A stretch of DNA of 8,738 bases from Treponema sp. (GTDB lineage Bacteria > Spirochaetota > Spirochaetia > Treponematales > Breznakiellaceae). Below are positions 1 through 5,216 of the stretch, in pieces. The notes beneath the pieces are model-generated. The model was not told where the DNA came from. It did no database searches and saw nothing but the letters and a program-made list of their open reading frames with translations. The stretch is from contig WRNF01000054.1 in NCBI GenBank assembly GCA_009776715.1, forward strand, positions 1 to 8,738. The letters are read 5' to 3'. Each line of letters opens with the position of its first letter. Position 1 is the first letter of the stretch. The translations under genes were made by a program, and so were the position numbers.

Positions 1-1047
1 CATGCGGTCTTCCCCCCTGCCCCATCCCGGCCCAAGCAGCACGGCGGCTGGATGAAAGCGGCCATCGCCGGCCGCGCCGCCGGGAACCGCCATGACACCT
101 GAACAGGCGGGGGCAACCACGGGATAAACGGCGGGATCGACAATGAGCCGCACAAGGCCGGCCCCGGCGGCCTGCGCTCCCAGGGCGGCAAGAACAGCGG
201 CGCCCGTTGCGCCGGGAGACCCGGCTTTTATTTCAACAAGCCCCCTTGTGTATTTGTGCGCCGTTTCCGGAACCGGCGGAATCCGCGCCGAAGCGCCTTC
301 CCATACGGCAAGCTCCGCCTCGCCGTACTTAGCCATAAGCGCAGGGGGGAATATCCCCTCCACAGGAAGAATTTTCCCCGCCAAAGGCCGGGCCGAAGGC
401 GCGTACAGGCAGAGCTTTTGCGGCTCGATGGCAAGGGTTATGTCCGCCTGCACCGCCGGCATACCCGGCTGCCAGAGATCAAAATTCCCCGAGGGGAGAT
501 CGATGGAAATTACCCGCCCCTGCAGCGCATTGTTTATCGCCTGCGCCATTTCCAGGGCGGTGCCGTGAAGCGGGGCGCTGAGTCCCGTGCCGGTGATTCC
601 GTCGATTATGAAACAGGCCCGCGCAAGCGCGGTATGCGCAGGCGCATTTGGCGCAGGCGCATTTGGTGCGAAGGTAGTTTCGGCTTCCCATGCGTTAACT
701 GCAACGCCGAGCCGCCGTATGGCAAGCACCGCTTCGCCAAAAGGGTTTCTTTCGCCCTCCGGCAGCCGGGTGCAGAAAACAGCGCAGGCGGAAGGTTCCG
801 CATAACCCCGCAAAAGCAGCGCCTTTAGCATAACCAGGGCGTCGGCGGCATTGTTGCCGCTTCCCGCGAATACGGCGAATGAAAGGGCTTCCCTCTTTTC
901 GCCGATAATGTTTTTTACAAAAACTTCGGCGCAGGCCCTGCCGGCGGCCTCCACAAGGGCGAATGCGTCCAGGCCCCATTGTTCCTGCGCCTCCCTGTCA
1001 AGAGACCGCGCCCCGGCCGCCGAAACCAGCGTTTTGATTCCGCTCAT
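1..1047 (-). CDS. nnr: Bifunctional NAD(P)H-hydrate epimerase / ADP-dependent NAD(P)HX dehydratase, 3' end beyond window
   Basis: This is a YjeF-type metabolite-repair enzyme. The N-terminal NnrE domain epimerises damaged NAD(P)HX and the C-terminal NnrD domain dehydrates the S form back to NAD(P)H using ADP. The frame is open for 349 codons from ATG 1047 to the window edge with no stop. NnrE landmarks are GSGNNAADALV (residues 62-72; family form GNNGGDGLV), DGITGTG (149-155, containing the likely catalytic Asp) and IDLPSG (182-187). The NnrD domain begins near residue 264 with HKYTRG, then AGSPGATGAA (275-284), AGAGLVRLIVD and LLGPGWG (337-343). AAGGA lies about 7 nt before ATG. The start overlaps the upstream lipoprotein stop as ATGA (1044-1047), so the two are probably translationally coupled. 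An oddity is that the usual GG of GNNGGD is replaced by AA. The family call is secure; the C-terminal end of NnrD is not visible. Confidence 0.93.
   Translation of the reverse strand, partial: MSGIKTLVSAAGARSLDREAQEQWGLDAFALVEAAGRACAEVFVKNIIGEKREALSFAVFAGSGNNAADALVMLKALLLRGYAEPSACAVFCTRLPEGERNPFGEAVLAIRRLGVAVNAWEAETTFAPNAPAPNAPAHTALARACFIIDGITGTGLSAPLHGTALEMAQAINNALQGRVISIDLPSGNFDLWQPGMPAVQADITLAIEPQKLCLYAPSARPLAGKILPVEGIFPPALMAKYGEAELAVWEGASARIPPVPETAHKYTRGLVEIKAGSPGATGAAVLAALGAQAAGAGLVRLIVDPAVYPVVAPACSGVMAVPGGAAGDGRFHPAAVLLGPGWGRGEDRM
636..665 (-). repeat. 15-bp in-frame tandem duplication inside nnr
   Basis: The plus-strand unit GCGCAGGCGCATTTG occurs twice back to back (636-650, 651-665). 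On the coding strand it encodes a doubled PNAPA stretch at residues 128-137 of the NnrE domain, between the AEPSACAVFC strand region and the DGITGTG motif. It keeps the frame and lies in what should be a surface loop, so it looks like a tolerated slippage product. Confidence 0.85.
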
Positions 1048-2261
1048 TGCGAATCCTTTAAGAATTTATCCAGCCGCCACCAGACCACTTTAATATTCCA
1101 GTCATCTGCAAGCAGGGCTGAAAGTATTCCCTCCGGGGAAAGATAAAAAACATTAAAGCGAAGTTCCTCCGGGGCTATTTTTATATAAAAGCGCCGCTGC
1201 CCGCGCCCGCCGGAATCCATCTGCAAAATGGTGTAACCGGTTTCAACGGGAAAGCAGAGAAGGATCCCCCCGCCGCGAATCAGCCCAAGCATCGAGTACA
1301 ACAGCTTTACGTTTACCGTTTTATTGTTCTCCGTAAAACTGTATTCATAAAAAGGCACTTCAACGGAAGTGTCGTAAATTCCGTCTTCTACATTGAGAAT
1401 CCAGATATGCGAACTGAGAGGCTCCGTGCTGACGCGGGTATTGGTCGATTCGTCAAAAACATCCCTGTAATAGTCAACTTTGATATACAGCTTCCGTTCG
1501 TCCGGCGCCGCCATTATTGAATCGATTGACGCGGTTAAACCCGGCCAAAGCGGAAGCGGGGGAATGGAGCTGTCTTTTAGCTGAATCAGGAAAAGCTGTT
1601 CGCCAAACGCGCCGTACCAGAAGATATTCCATGCGCCGGGCAGCCGGCAGACGACGGCGATTTCGTTCTGCGCCGAGGCGTAAATGCCGGCGACATAAGG
1701 AAAGGGCCCTCCGCCCTGCCCGCCCTGCCCGAGGTACTCGATGAAACGCCCGTCGGCGTCAAAATGAAGCACAACGCTGTCAAGCAGGGCGCGGTTTTCC
1801 GAGTCAAAGCTGTGCCGGTCGGGGGGCAGCCGCTCCACGGTATAAATGTGCTTTCGCGAATCCACGGCGATTTTGCCGGGAGAACGCAGAGGGTAGGTAA
1901 AGGCCCAGCGGGTAAGCTGCGCGCTGTCTTCGGTTTTTTCCTTCAGGTCTGAAGGGTGTGGGTTTGTCTCGTCATTGTAGATCATAAAGAGGAGATCGCC
2001 GTAGGAATTATAACGGACAATTTTCCCGTTGTTACTGTCGGTAATGTAAAAAATTCCTTCACGCATGGTAAGTTCCGCCTGCCGAATGCCGCCGTCGCCT
2101 TCAAGCCCGTAAAGCGCAACCTGGTCCTCCATTGGGCCAATATCAAGGGAAAAAAGATCTTCACGCTGAATGGAATTCTCGCCCGTCGCGGAGCAGGCGC
2201 AGAAGATCCAGAGAAGGAAAAAAGCCGGATTGCAGCAGACGTTAAAAAAAATGCGTTTCAT
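1044..2261 (-). CDS. Beta-propeller (NHL-like) lipoprotein
   Basis: A 405-residue predicted lipoprotein. Residues 1-23 form a signal peptide with a hydrophobic core (FFLLWIF) and a loose lipobox FCAC, making Cys23 the likely acylated residue; spirochaetes accept such relaxed boxes. The mature part has repeated strand-turn blocks such as GIFYITDSNNGKIVRYNSYGDLL and GKIAVDSRKHIYTVERLP, which match NHL/six-bladed propeller blades (ligand or protein binding, not obviously enzymatic). A glycine-rich loop (GQGGQGGG) lies near residues 178-185. No in-frame start lies between the upstream TGA and 2261, and later starts would remove the signal peptide, so ATG 2261 is the only sensible start. There is no Shine-Dalgarno site. 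It is the first gene of a two-gene unit with nnr. The ligand and role are not recognisable from sequence. Confidence 0.85.
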   Translation of the reverse strand: MKRIFFNVCCNPAFFLLWIFCACSATGENSIQREDLFSLDIGPMEDQVALYGLEGDGGIRQAELTMREGIFYITDSNNGKIVRYNSYGDLLFMIYNDETNPHPSDLKEKTEDSAQLTRWAFTYPLRSPGKIAVDSRKHIYTVERLPPDRHSFDSENRALLDSVVLHFDADGRFIEYLGQGGQGGGPFPYVAGIYASAQNEIAVVCRLPGAWNIFWYGAFGEQLFLIQLKDSSIPPLPLWPGLTASIDSIMAAPDERKLYIKVDYYRDVFDESTNTRVSTEPLSSHIWILNVEDGIYDTSVEVPFYEYSFTENNKTVNVKLLYSMLGLIRGGGILLCFPVETGYTILQMDSGGRGQRRFYIKIAPEELRFNVFYLSPEGILSALLADDWNIKVVWWRLDKFLKDSQ

Positions 2262-2271
2262 GCCGGTTATT

Positions 2272-2301
2272 ATTATACAACGGTCATGTCATAAGTAGCA
2301 A
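2272..2301 (-). promoter_or_regulatory. Predicted promoter for the propeller lipoprotein-nnr operon
   Basis: On the minus strand TTGCTA (2301-2296) is followed by 18 nt and a perfect TATAAT (2277-2272). Only 10 nt separate the -10 box from ATG 2261, so the transcript would have a leader of about 2-4 nt. No ribosome binding site is present, consistent with leaderless or near-leaderless translation. Confidence 0.55.
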
Positions 2302-2321
2302 TCGGCACGGCGGGAAAGCAG

Positions 2322-2350
2322 ATGACCGGTTAGTTTTTTTTTATTATAGT
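2322..2350 (+). promoter_or_regulatory. Predicted leaderless promoter for the DUF1848 gene
   Basis: ATGACC (2322-2327, 4/6 to TTGACA), 17-nt spacer, TATAGT (2345-2350, 5/6 to TATAAT), then 6 nt to ATG 2357. The expected start of transcription falls on or next to the A of ATG. There is no Shine-Dalgarno sequence (TTACTCC precedes the start). Confidence 0.5.
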
Positions 2351-2356
2351 TACTCC

Positions 2357-3325
2357 ATGGTAATAAGCGTGTCCAGGCGCTGCGACATTCCCAGGTTTCG
2401 CTTTGACTGGTTTCTGGAAAGGCTGGAGGCGGGTTATGCCGATGTGGCAAATCCCTATAACACTGCGCAGATTAAACGTGTTTCGCTAAAACCGGACGAT
2501 GTTGACTGCCTGGTCTTTTGGACCCGGGATCCCCGCCCAATCCTGGCAGGGCAAAACAGGCTCTTGGCATACCCTTTTTACATTATGACAACCTTAACGG
2601 GATACCCTAAAATTCTTGAACCGGACGTTCCGCCGCCGGATGAAATTATTCATGCACTGAAAACCGCTGCTGGCAAATGGGGCCCGAAAAGGGTTATCTG
2701 GCGTTACGATCCTGTTTTTTTGTCCAATGTAACCGATTCTGACTTTCACCGCCGGAATTTCCGGGATCTTTCCAACCGCCTTGCCGGTTCTGTTAACCGT
2801 GTCATCGTCAGCGTTTACGACGAATACCCCGGCGCTAAACGGCGGCTTTCGGCACTGGAAAATAACGGCCTCCTTAAAACCTTCCCCCATTACGGCGAAG
2901 ACGGGCGTTTCAACCTTGAAATTACCGAACTGCTTGCCGAATTTGCCGATGCCGCCGGAAAGGCCGGAATGGAAATACAATCCTGCGCCGAAGGGGAAGA
3001 GCTTTCAACGCTGGGCATTAAACACGGCGCCTGCATTGACGGGGAGCTGTGCCTGTTCCAAAACTCGGTTAGTTTTGTCACAGGCTCTGGAAAAAGCGGT
3101 CTAAAGCCCGTTTTTTCCTATAAATCCAAGGTAGCTGTTCCAAAAACTGAAGTTTTGGAACAGCCTCGACTAATTAAGGAAATAGCCGGGCCGGGCAAAT
3201 TCACTGCCGCCGCCGAAACCCGTGACAAAAACCAAAGGCAGTTTTGCCGCTGTTACCCCAGCGTTGACATTGGCAGCTACGGCGCCTGTCCTGCAGGCTG
3301 CGCCTACTGTTACGCAAGAAGATGA
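2357..3325 (+). CDS. DUF1848 family protein with C-terminal Cys cluster
   Basis: A 322-residue member of the DUF1848 family of unknown function. The N-terminus MVISVSRRCDIPRF matches the family opening (usually SRRTDIPAF; here Cys9 replaces Thr). It is followed by NPYNTAQIKRVSL, VDCLVFWTRDPRP and RVIWRYDPVFLS, all typical. Conserved later cysteines appear in IQSCAEG and KHGACIDGELC. The last 26 residues carry five cysteines (297, 299, 311, 315, 318). The final three form C-x3-C-x2-C, the spacing of a radical-SAM [4Fe-4S] motif, but at the extreme C-terminus, as I recall for this family. The protein ends two residues after YCYA, while many relatives seem to continue, so it may be slightly shortened. 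A palindrome is embedded in the coding sequence at 3134-3164. The gene converges on the lipoprotein at 3328 with only 2 bp between stops. The family call is strong; the biochemical role is unknown. Confidence 0.88.
   Translation: MVISVSRRCDIPRFRFDWFLERLEAGYADVANPYNTAQIKRVSLKPDDVDCLVFWTRDPRPILAGQNRLLAYPFYIMTTLTGYPKILEPDVPPPDEIIHALKTAAGKWGPKRVIWRYDPVFLSNVTDSDFHRRNFRDLSNRLAGSVNRVIVSVYDEYPGAKRRLSALENNGLLKTFPHYGEDGRFNLEITELLAEFADAAGKAGMEIQSCAEGEELSTLGIKHGACIDGELCLFQNSVSFVTGSGKSGLKPVFSYKSKVAVPKTEVLEQPRLIKEIAGPGKFTAAAETRDKNQRQFCRCYPSVDIGSYGACPAGCAYCYARR
3134..3164. repeat. 12-bp perfect inverted repeat inside DUF1848 coding sequence
   Basis: GCTGTTCCAAAA (3134-3145) and TTTTGGAACAGC (3153-3164) are exact reverse complements separated by a 7-nt loop. 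They encode about residues 260-270, in the variable region between the body and the C-terminal cysteine cluster. This looks like a small palindromic element inserted in frame, or a strong mRNA hairpin. Only one copy is present in the window. Confidence 0.8.
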
Positions 3326-3327
3326 TA

Positions 3328-3684
3328 TTATTTTATTTTTTTATACATTAAAACGGGTTTTCCATCTTCCCAAAATTGTTCCAAATACAAAAAATTGTTT
3401 TGGATTGTATAATCCCACCTGTCAACATTCAATTCGCCGGTTGAACTGAAATATGTCCCGTAATCTGTATAGTAACTGGTATAAATTGATTCTTCCCATG
3501 AATCTTTATGATAAGTCTCGTGAATGAAAAAATAGGCGTTATCAAAGGTAAGCTGGATTTTTACTTCACTGTTTTCATATTCCCAGGTCCCGACAAGAGG
3601 GCTTACGTTTGCAGTCTCTTCCGTACCTGCCCCGGCGCATGAAAAAAGCAGAAAAACGCCCAAGATTATTGCGATGTACTTCAT
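3328..3684 (-). CDS. Small lipoprotein, lipocalin-like, third gene of the hicAB operon
   Basis: A 118-residue predicted lipoprotein. Residues 1-15 are a short signal peptide (MKYIAIILGVFLLFS) and the lipobox LLFSC gives Cys16 as the acylation site. The mature region opens with PLVGTWEYENSEVKIQLTF and contains DYGTYFSSTGELNV and NNFLYLEQFWEDGKPVLMY. This spacing of GTW, G-Y and a final beta strand is typical of small lipocalin-like domains, an inference from pattern only. ATG 3684 overlaps the hicB TGA as ATGA (3681-3684) and a strong GGAGG site sits 6 nt upstream inside the end of hicB, so its translation depends on the antitoxin gene. A secreted lipoprotein in a type II toxin-antitoxin operon is unusual. 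It converges with the DUF1848 gene. Confidence 0.8.
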   Translation of the reverse strand: MKYIAIILGVFLLFSCAGAGTEETANVSPLVGTWEYENSEVKIQLTFDNAYFFIHETYHKDSWEESIYTSYYTDYGTYFSSTGELNVDRWDYTIQNNFLYLEQFWEDGKPVLMYKKIK

Positions 3685-4088
3685 TCCGATCCTCCGATAT
3701 CAAGATATTTACGGGCTGCTACTTCAATAAAAGCCGAACGATTGGCCGCAACCCTGTCTATACGGGCTACCAGCCCGGCATCTAAACTTACATTGAAACG
3801 CTTAACCTCATGCTTCATGGGATAAAGGGCTATAGGCACAATATAAAAATTATAATTTCTCTCCCATTCTTTCCATTCAGGCCATTCTTTTTTGAGACGC
3901 TCTAAAGCCCTCGGTTTCGGAAAATTCTTTTCGCCTTCGGCGGCTAAAGCCAATGCTTCATGCGCCATTCTTACTGCCTCTTCATAATCATTACCCGCAG
4001 TTACTACGCCTGGAAGATCGGGAAACGATACTCCGAATCCCTTTTTTCCTTCTTCATATTCAAACAATGCAATGTACTGGCTTACCAT
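3681..4088 (-). CDS. hicB: HicB-family antitoxin with C-terminal DNA-binding segment
   Basis: A 135-residue antitoxin that should neutralise the HicA encoded just upstream and repress the operon. The N-terminal HicB fold is recognisable: YIALFEYEEGKKGFGVSFPDLPGVVTAG, where FPDLPG is the family signature (residues 23-28), then a helix EEAVRMAHEALALAAEGE. A Trp/Lys/Glu-rich linker (about residues 67-80) follows. The C-terminal part (KRFNVSLDAGLVARIDRVA, then RSAFIEVAARKYL) matches a ribbon-helix-helix DNA-binding domain: one beta strand followed by two helices. The hicA stop lies 12 bp upstream and GCGGGGGAAATTT before ATG 4088 offers a weak ribosome site. The downstream lipoprotein overlaps its stop. 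Confidence 0.9.
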   Translation of the reverse strand: MVSQYIALFEYEEGKKGFGVSFPDLPGVVTAGNDYEEAVRMAHEALALAAEGEKNFPKPRALERLKKEWPEWKEWERNYNFYIVPIALYPMKHEVKRFNVSLDAGLVARIDRVAANRSAFIEVAARKYLDIGGSE

Positions 4089-4100
4089 AAATTTCCCCCG

Positions 4101-4289
4101 CTATTTTAACCCGGCCATTTTTAAAATCTTCTGAGCCGTACCTTGCGGCATATCTTTTTTTGGATTCGGAATTACTATTATACCAGGTTTTCTGGAATGC
4201 TTGAATTTCAAGTGACTGCCTCTTTTAGAAACCTGGAACCAGCCATCCTCCTTAACTATCCTTATCAAATCCAAACTGGAGTAATGCAT
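4101..4289 (-). CDS. hicA: HicA-family mRNA interferase toxin
   Basis: A 62-residue protein of canonical HicA size, a translation-dependent or ribosome-independent mRNA-cleaving toxin with a double-stranded-RNA-binding-like fold. The catalytic signature is GSHLKF (residues 24-29, His26), preceded by the helix SSLDLIRIVKEDGW and followed by the strand GIIVIPNPKK and a C-terminal helix GTAQKILKMAGL. AAAGGA lies about 12 nt upstream of ATG 4289, so this toxin has a normal leader, unlike the second hicA at 6571. It is first in the hicA-hicB-lipoprotein operon and its promoter abuts palindromic element copy 1. All expected residues are present, so it is probably functional. Confidence 0.92.
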   Translation of the reverse strand: MHYSSLDLIRIVKEDGWFQVSKRGSHLKFKHSRKPGIIVIPNPKKDMPQGTAQKILKMAGLK

Positions 4290-4321
4290 TCTAATCGTAT
4301 TCCTTTCAGCTTCATCTTAAT

Positions 4322-4349
4322 TTTATACAAGATCGTGTATCAGTGTCAA
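4322..4349 (-). promoter_or_regulatory. hicAB promoter with overlapping palindromic operator
   Basis: Minus strand: perfect TTGACA (4349-4344), 16-nt spacer, TATAAA (4327-4322). An inverted repeat ATACA-N6-TGTAT (4325-4340) occupies the spacer and overlaps the -10 box, a likely binding site for autorepression by the ribbon-helix-helix HicB. The -35 box begins 3 bp outside element copy 1, so the flank carried with the element helps form it. Confidence 0.65.
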
Positions 4350-4351
4350 CA

Positions 4352-4472
4352 GCAGAAATGTATGCCCTAAAGAAAGGTAATGTGGGACCTGCCGGAGGCC
4401 AAGCGCACCGTACAAGTACGGCGCGCTTGCCTCCGGCACCCAGTGTTACCTTGTTCGGGCATACATTTCTGC
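4352..4472. repeat. Nested palindromic element, copy 1 (121 bp)
   Basis: The termini GCAGAAATGTATGCCC (4352-4367) and GGGCATACATTTCTGC (4457-4472) are perfect 16-bp inverted repeats. Inside them lie AAGGTAA/TTACCTT, then GCCGGAGG/CCTCCGGC, CAAGCGC/GCGCTTG and CCGTAC/GTACGG around an AA loop. The whole element can fold as one long hairpin on either strand. It belongs to the same family as 4968-5119, 6351-6471 and 7192-7313. It has no coding capacity for a transposase, so it is MITE-like or REP-like. No clear target-site duplication was seen. Confidence 0.9.
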
Positions 4473-4484
4473 ATTTATTCGCAA

Positions 4485-4560
4485 CATCTGGTTTAATACC
4501 CCGCTGCTTGCAGCGGTACGAAGGAACATAATCATTAGGCAGATGGTATTAAACCAGATG
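4485..4560. repeat. Composite inverted repeat enclosing a small hairpin
   Basis: CATCTGGTTTAATACC (4485-4500) is the exact reverse complement of 4545-4560. Between the arms, CCGCTGC-TT-GCAGCGG (4501-4516) forms a tight hairpin. It starts 12 bp after element copy 1. The hairpin style resembles IS200/IS605-type terminal stem-loops, but no transposase gene accompanies it, so it may be a relic. Confidence 0.75.
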
Positions 4561-4621
4561 ACATTTAATAAATTTCCTTACAGAACGACCCTCCTGTTAG
4601 ACCAAGTAACGCTTCAAGATA

Positions 4622-4641
4622 CCCCACGGCTTGCCGTGGGG
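4622..4641. repeat. Perfect 9-bp GC-rich hairpin, possible IS200/IS605-end relic
   Basis: CCCCACGGC-TT-GCCGTGGGG forms a perfect stem with a 2-nt loop just beyond the 3' end of the orphan antitoxin. No T-run follows on either strand, so it is not a standard intrinsic terminator. Like 4501-4516 it is preceded by ATACCCC or TACCCC and has a GCTTGC apex. Together with the conserved-looking non-coding stretch at 4562-4621 it may be the remnant of an IS200/IS605-family end. This origin is inference. Confidence 0.5.
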
Positions 4642-4648
4642 AGGGTTA

Positions 4649-4891
4649 TTAAATTGCTGCGGCAATTTCTTTTTGAATCATTTCACTAATGATTTCGCCT
4701 GGAGTTTTGTTTTCAGCCATAGCTTTAATTGTTAGGTAACCTGCTGACAGGCTATCAACGGTTATGGTACGGGCTTCAGCAGTACGCTGGGTAAAAAAGC
4801 CGGTTCCTTTTTTTGCCGGATCTACCATAGGCGGATTTTTTGTGTAATATTCGTCTAAAACATCGTATTCTTTTTCTGTCATATCCGGCAT
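4649..4891 (-). CDS. Orphan antitoxin, paralogue of the antitoxin at 6024-5794
   Basis: An 80-residue protein when started at ATG 4891. A longer start at 4909 exists, but AAAGG lies 8 nt before ATG 4891, and MPDMTEKEYDVLDEY then aligns end to end with MAYMTEEEADALDEE of the paralogue. The proteins also share a Q-R segment, TVDSLSAGYLTIKAMAENKTPGEI against PTAADYIITRALATHKTPAQI, and the endings EIAAA and RIAAS. The C-terminal helix pair suggests a short DNA- or toxin-binding antitoxin. No toxin gene is beside it: upstream lie only a stem-loop and element copy 2. It is either a solitary antitoxin, possibly an anti-addiction factor for the paralogous toxin, or the remnant of a lost pair. The antitoxin role is inferred from the paralogue. 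Confidence 0.72.
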   Translation of the reverse strand: MPDMTEKEYDVLDEYYTKNPPMVDPAKKGTGFFTQRTAEARTITVDSLSAGYLTIKAMAENKTPGEIISEMIQKEIAAAI

Positions 4892-4918
4892 TGATTTAAC
4901 CTTTACCATATTCTATTC

Positions 4919-4945
4919 AAAAAAAAGCAATTCTACAATTGCTTT
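4919..4945 (-). terminator. Stem-loop plus T-run immediately upstream of the orphan antitoxin
   Basis: Read on the minus strand, a 9-bp AT-rich stem (arms 4945-4937 and 4932-4924, loop GTAG) runs into T residues down to 4919. This fits a weak intrinsic terminator or attenuator placed 28 nt before ATG 4891. It would block read-through from the element 2 side into the antitoxin. I see no convincing promoter between it and the gene. Confidence 0.4.
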
Positions 4946-4967
4946 ATAACAAAAAAGTACTGCAACA

Positions 4968-5119
4968 GCAGAAATGTATGCCCTAAAGAAAGGTAGTGTG
5001 TCCTACGGACACGATGGGGCCTGCCATCGTACCGTTGGTACGCGGCCAATCGCACCGTACAAGTACGGCGCGATTGCCTCCGGCACCCAGTGTTACTTTG
5101 TTTGGGCATACATTTCTGC
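4968..5119. repeat. Nested palindromic element, copy 2 (152 bp, extra hairpins)
   Basis: It has the same family termini (GCAGAAATGTATGCCC at 4968-4983, GGGCATACATTTCTGC at 5104-5119). It is about 30 bp longer than the other copies and contains additional small hairpins with 3-nt loops: GTGTCC-TAC-GGACAC (4997-5011) and CGTACC-GTT-GGTACG (5028-5042). The apical stem CCGTAC/GTACGG is kept. The stem below it has changed to AATCGC/GCGATT, still paired. The outer flanks match copy 3: AAAAGTACTGCAACA on the left (4953-4967) and a 33-bp block on the right (5130-5162). Confidence 0.88.
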
Positions 5120-5129
5120 ATTTATTTCA

Positions 5130-5162
5130 GGTTAGGTATATTTCCATGAAATGAAAAAACCT
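5130..5162. repeat. Right-flank block shared with 6481-6513
   Basis: This 33-bp block matches 6481-6513 at 31 of 33 positions by eye. It lies just outside element copy 2, as the partner lies outside copy 3, and in each case a TTGAC(A/T) promoter starts 20-23 bp further on. The block contains ATTTC-CAT-GAAAT, a small inverted repeat. It marks a duplicated module larger than the hairpin itself. Confidence 0.8.
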
Positions 5163-5181
5163 TATTTTTACTAAATTCAAC

Positions 5182-5210
5182 TTGACATAGATAAAAATAT
5201 GTATTACATT
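5182..5210 (+). promoter_or_regulatory. Predicted leaderless promoter for the gene at 5217
   Basis: Perfect TTGACA (5182-5187), 17-nt spacer, TACATT (5205-5210, 4/6), then 6 nt to ATG 5217. Because the -10 box lies downstream of the more 5' ATG at 5199, that ATG would not be in the mRNA. This decides the start in favour of 5217. Confidence 0.5.
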
Positions 5211-5216
5211 GTTTAC

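Noticed and set aside
143..1093. Several overlapping plus- and minus-strand frames across the left kilobase
   Set aside because: They are low-complexity Arg/Ala/Pro-rich shadows of the GC-rich nnr gene, which is open across the whole stretch in one minus-strand frame with clear family motifs.
4352..4472. Intrinsic terminator function for the palindromic elements
   Set aside because: The long stems are not followed by T-runs on either strand, and three of four copies lie upstream of promoters rather than at gene ends.
4343..4531. Open frames crossing the palindromic elements (start MYALKKGNVG or MYAIKEGNVG)
   Set aside because: Copies 1 and 3 read similarly in one frame, but copy 4 shifts frame through a 1-bp length change and copy 2 is rearranged. 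Changes keep base pairing rather than protein sequence, so these are by-products of the repeat.
4892..4909. Longer start at 4909 for the orphan antitoxin
   Set aside because: ATG 4891 has a well-spaced AAAGG site and aligns with the start of its paralogue; 4909 has neither.
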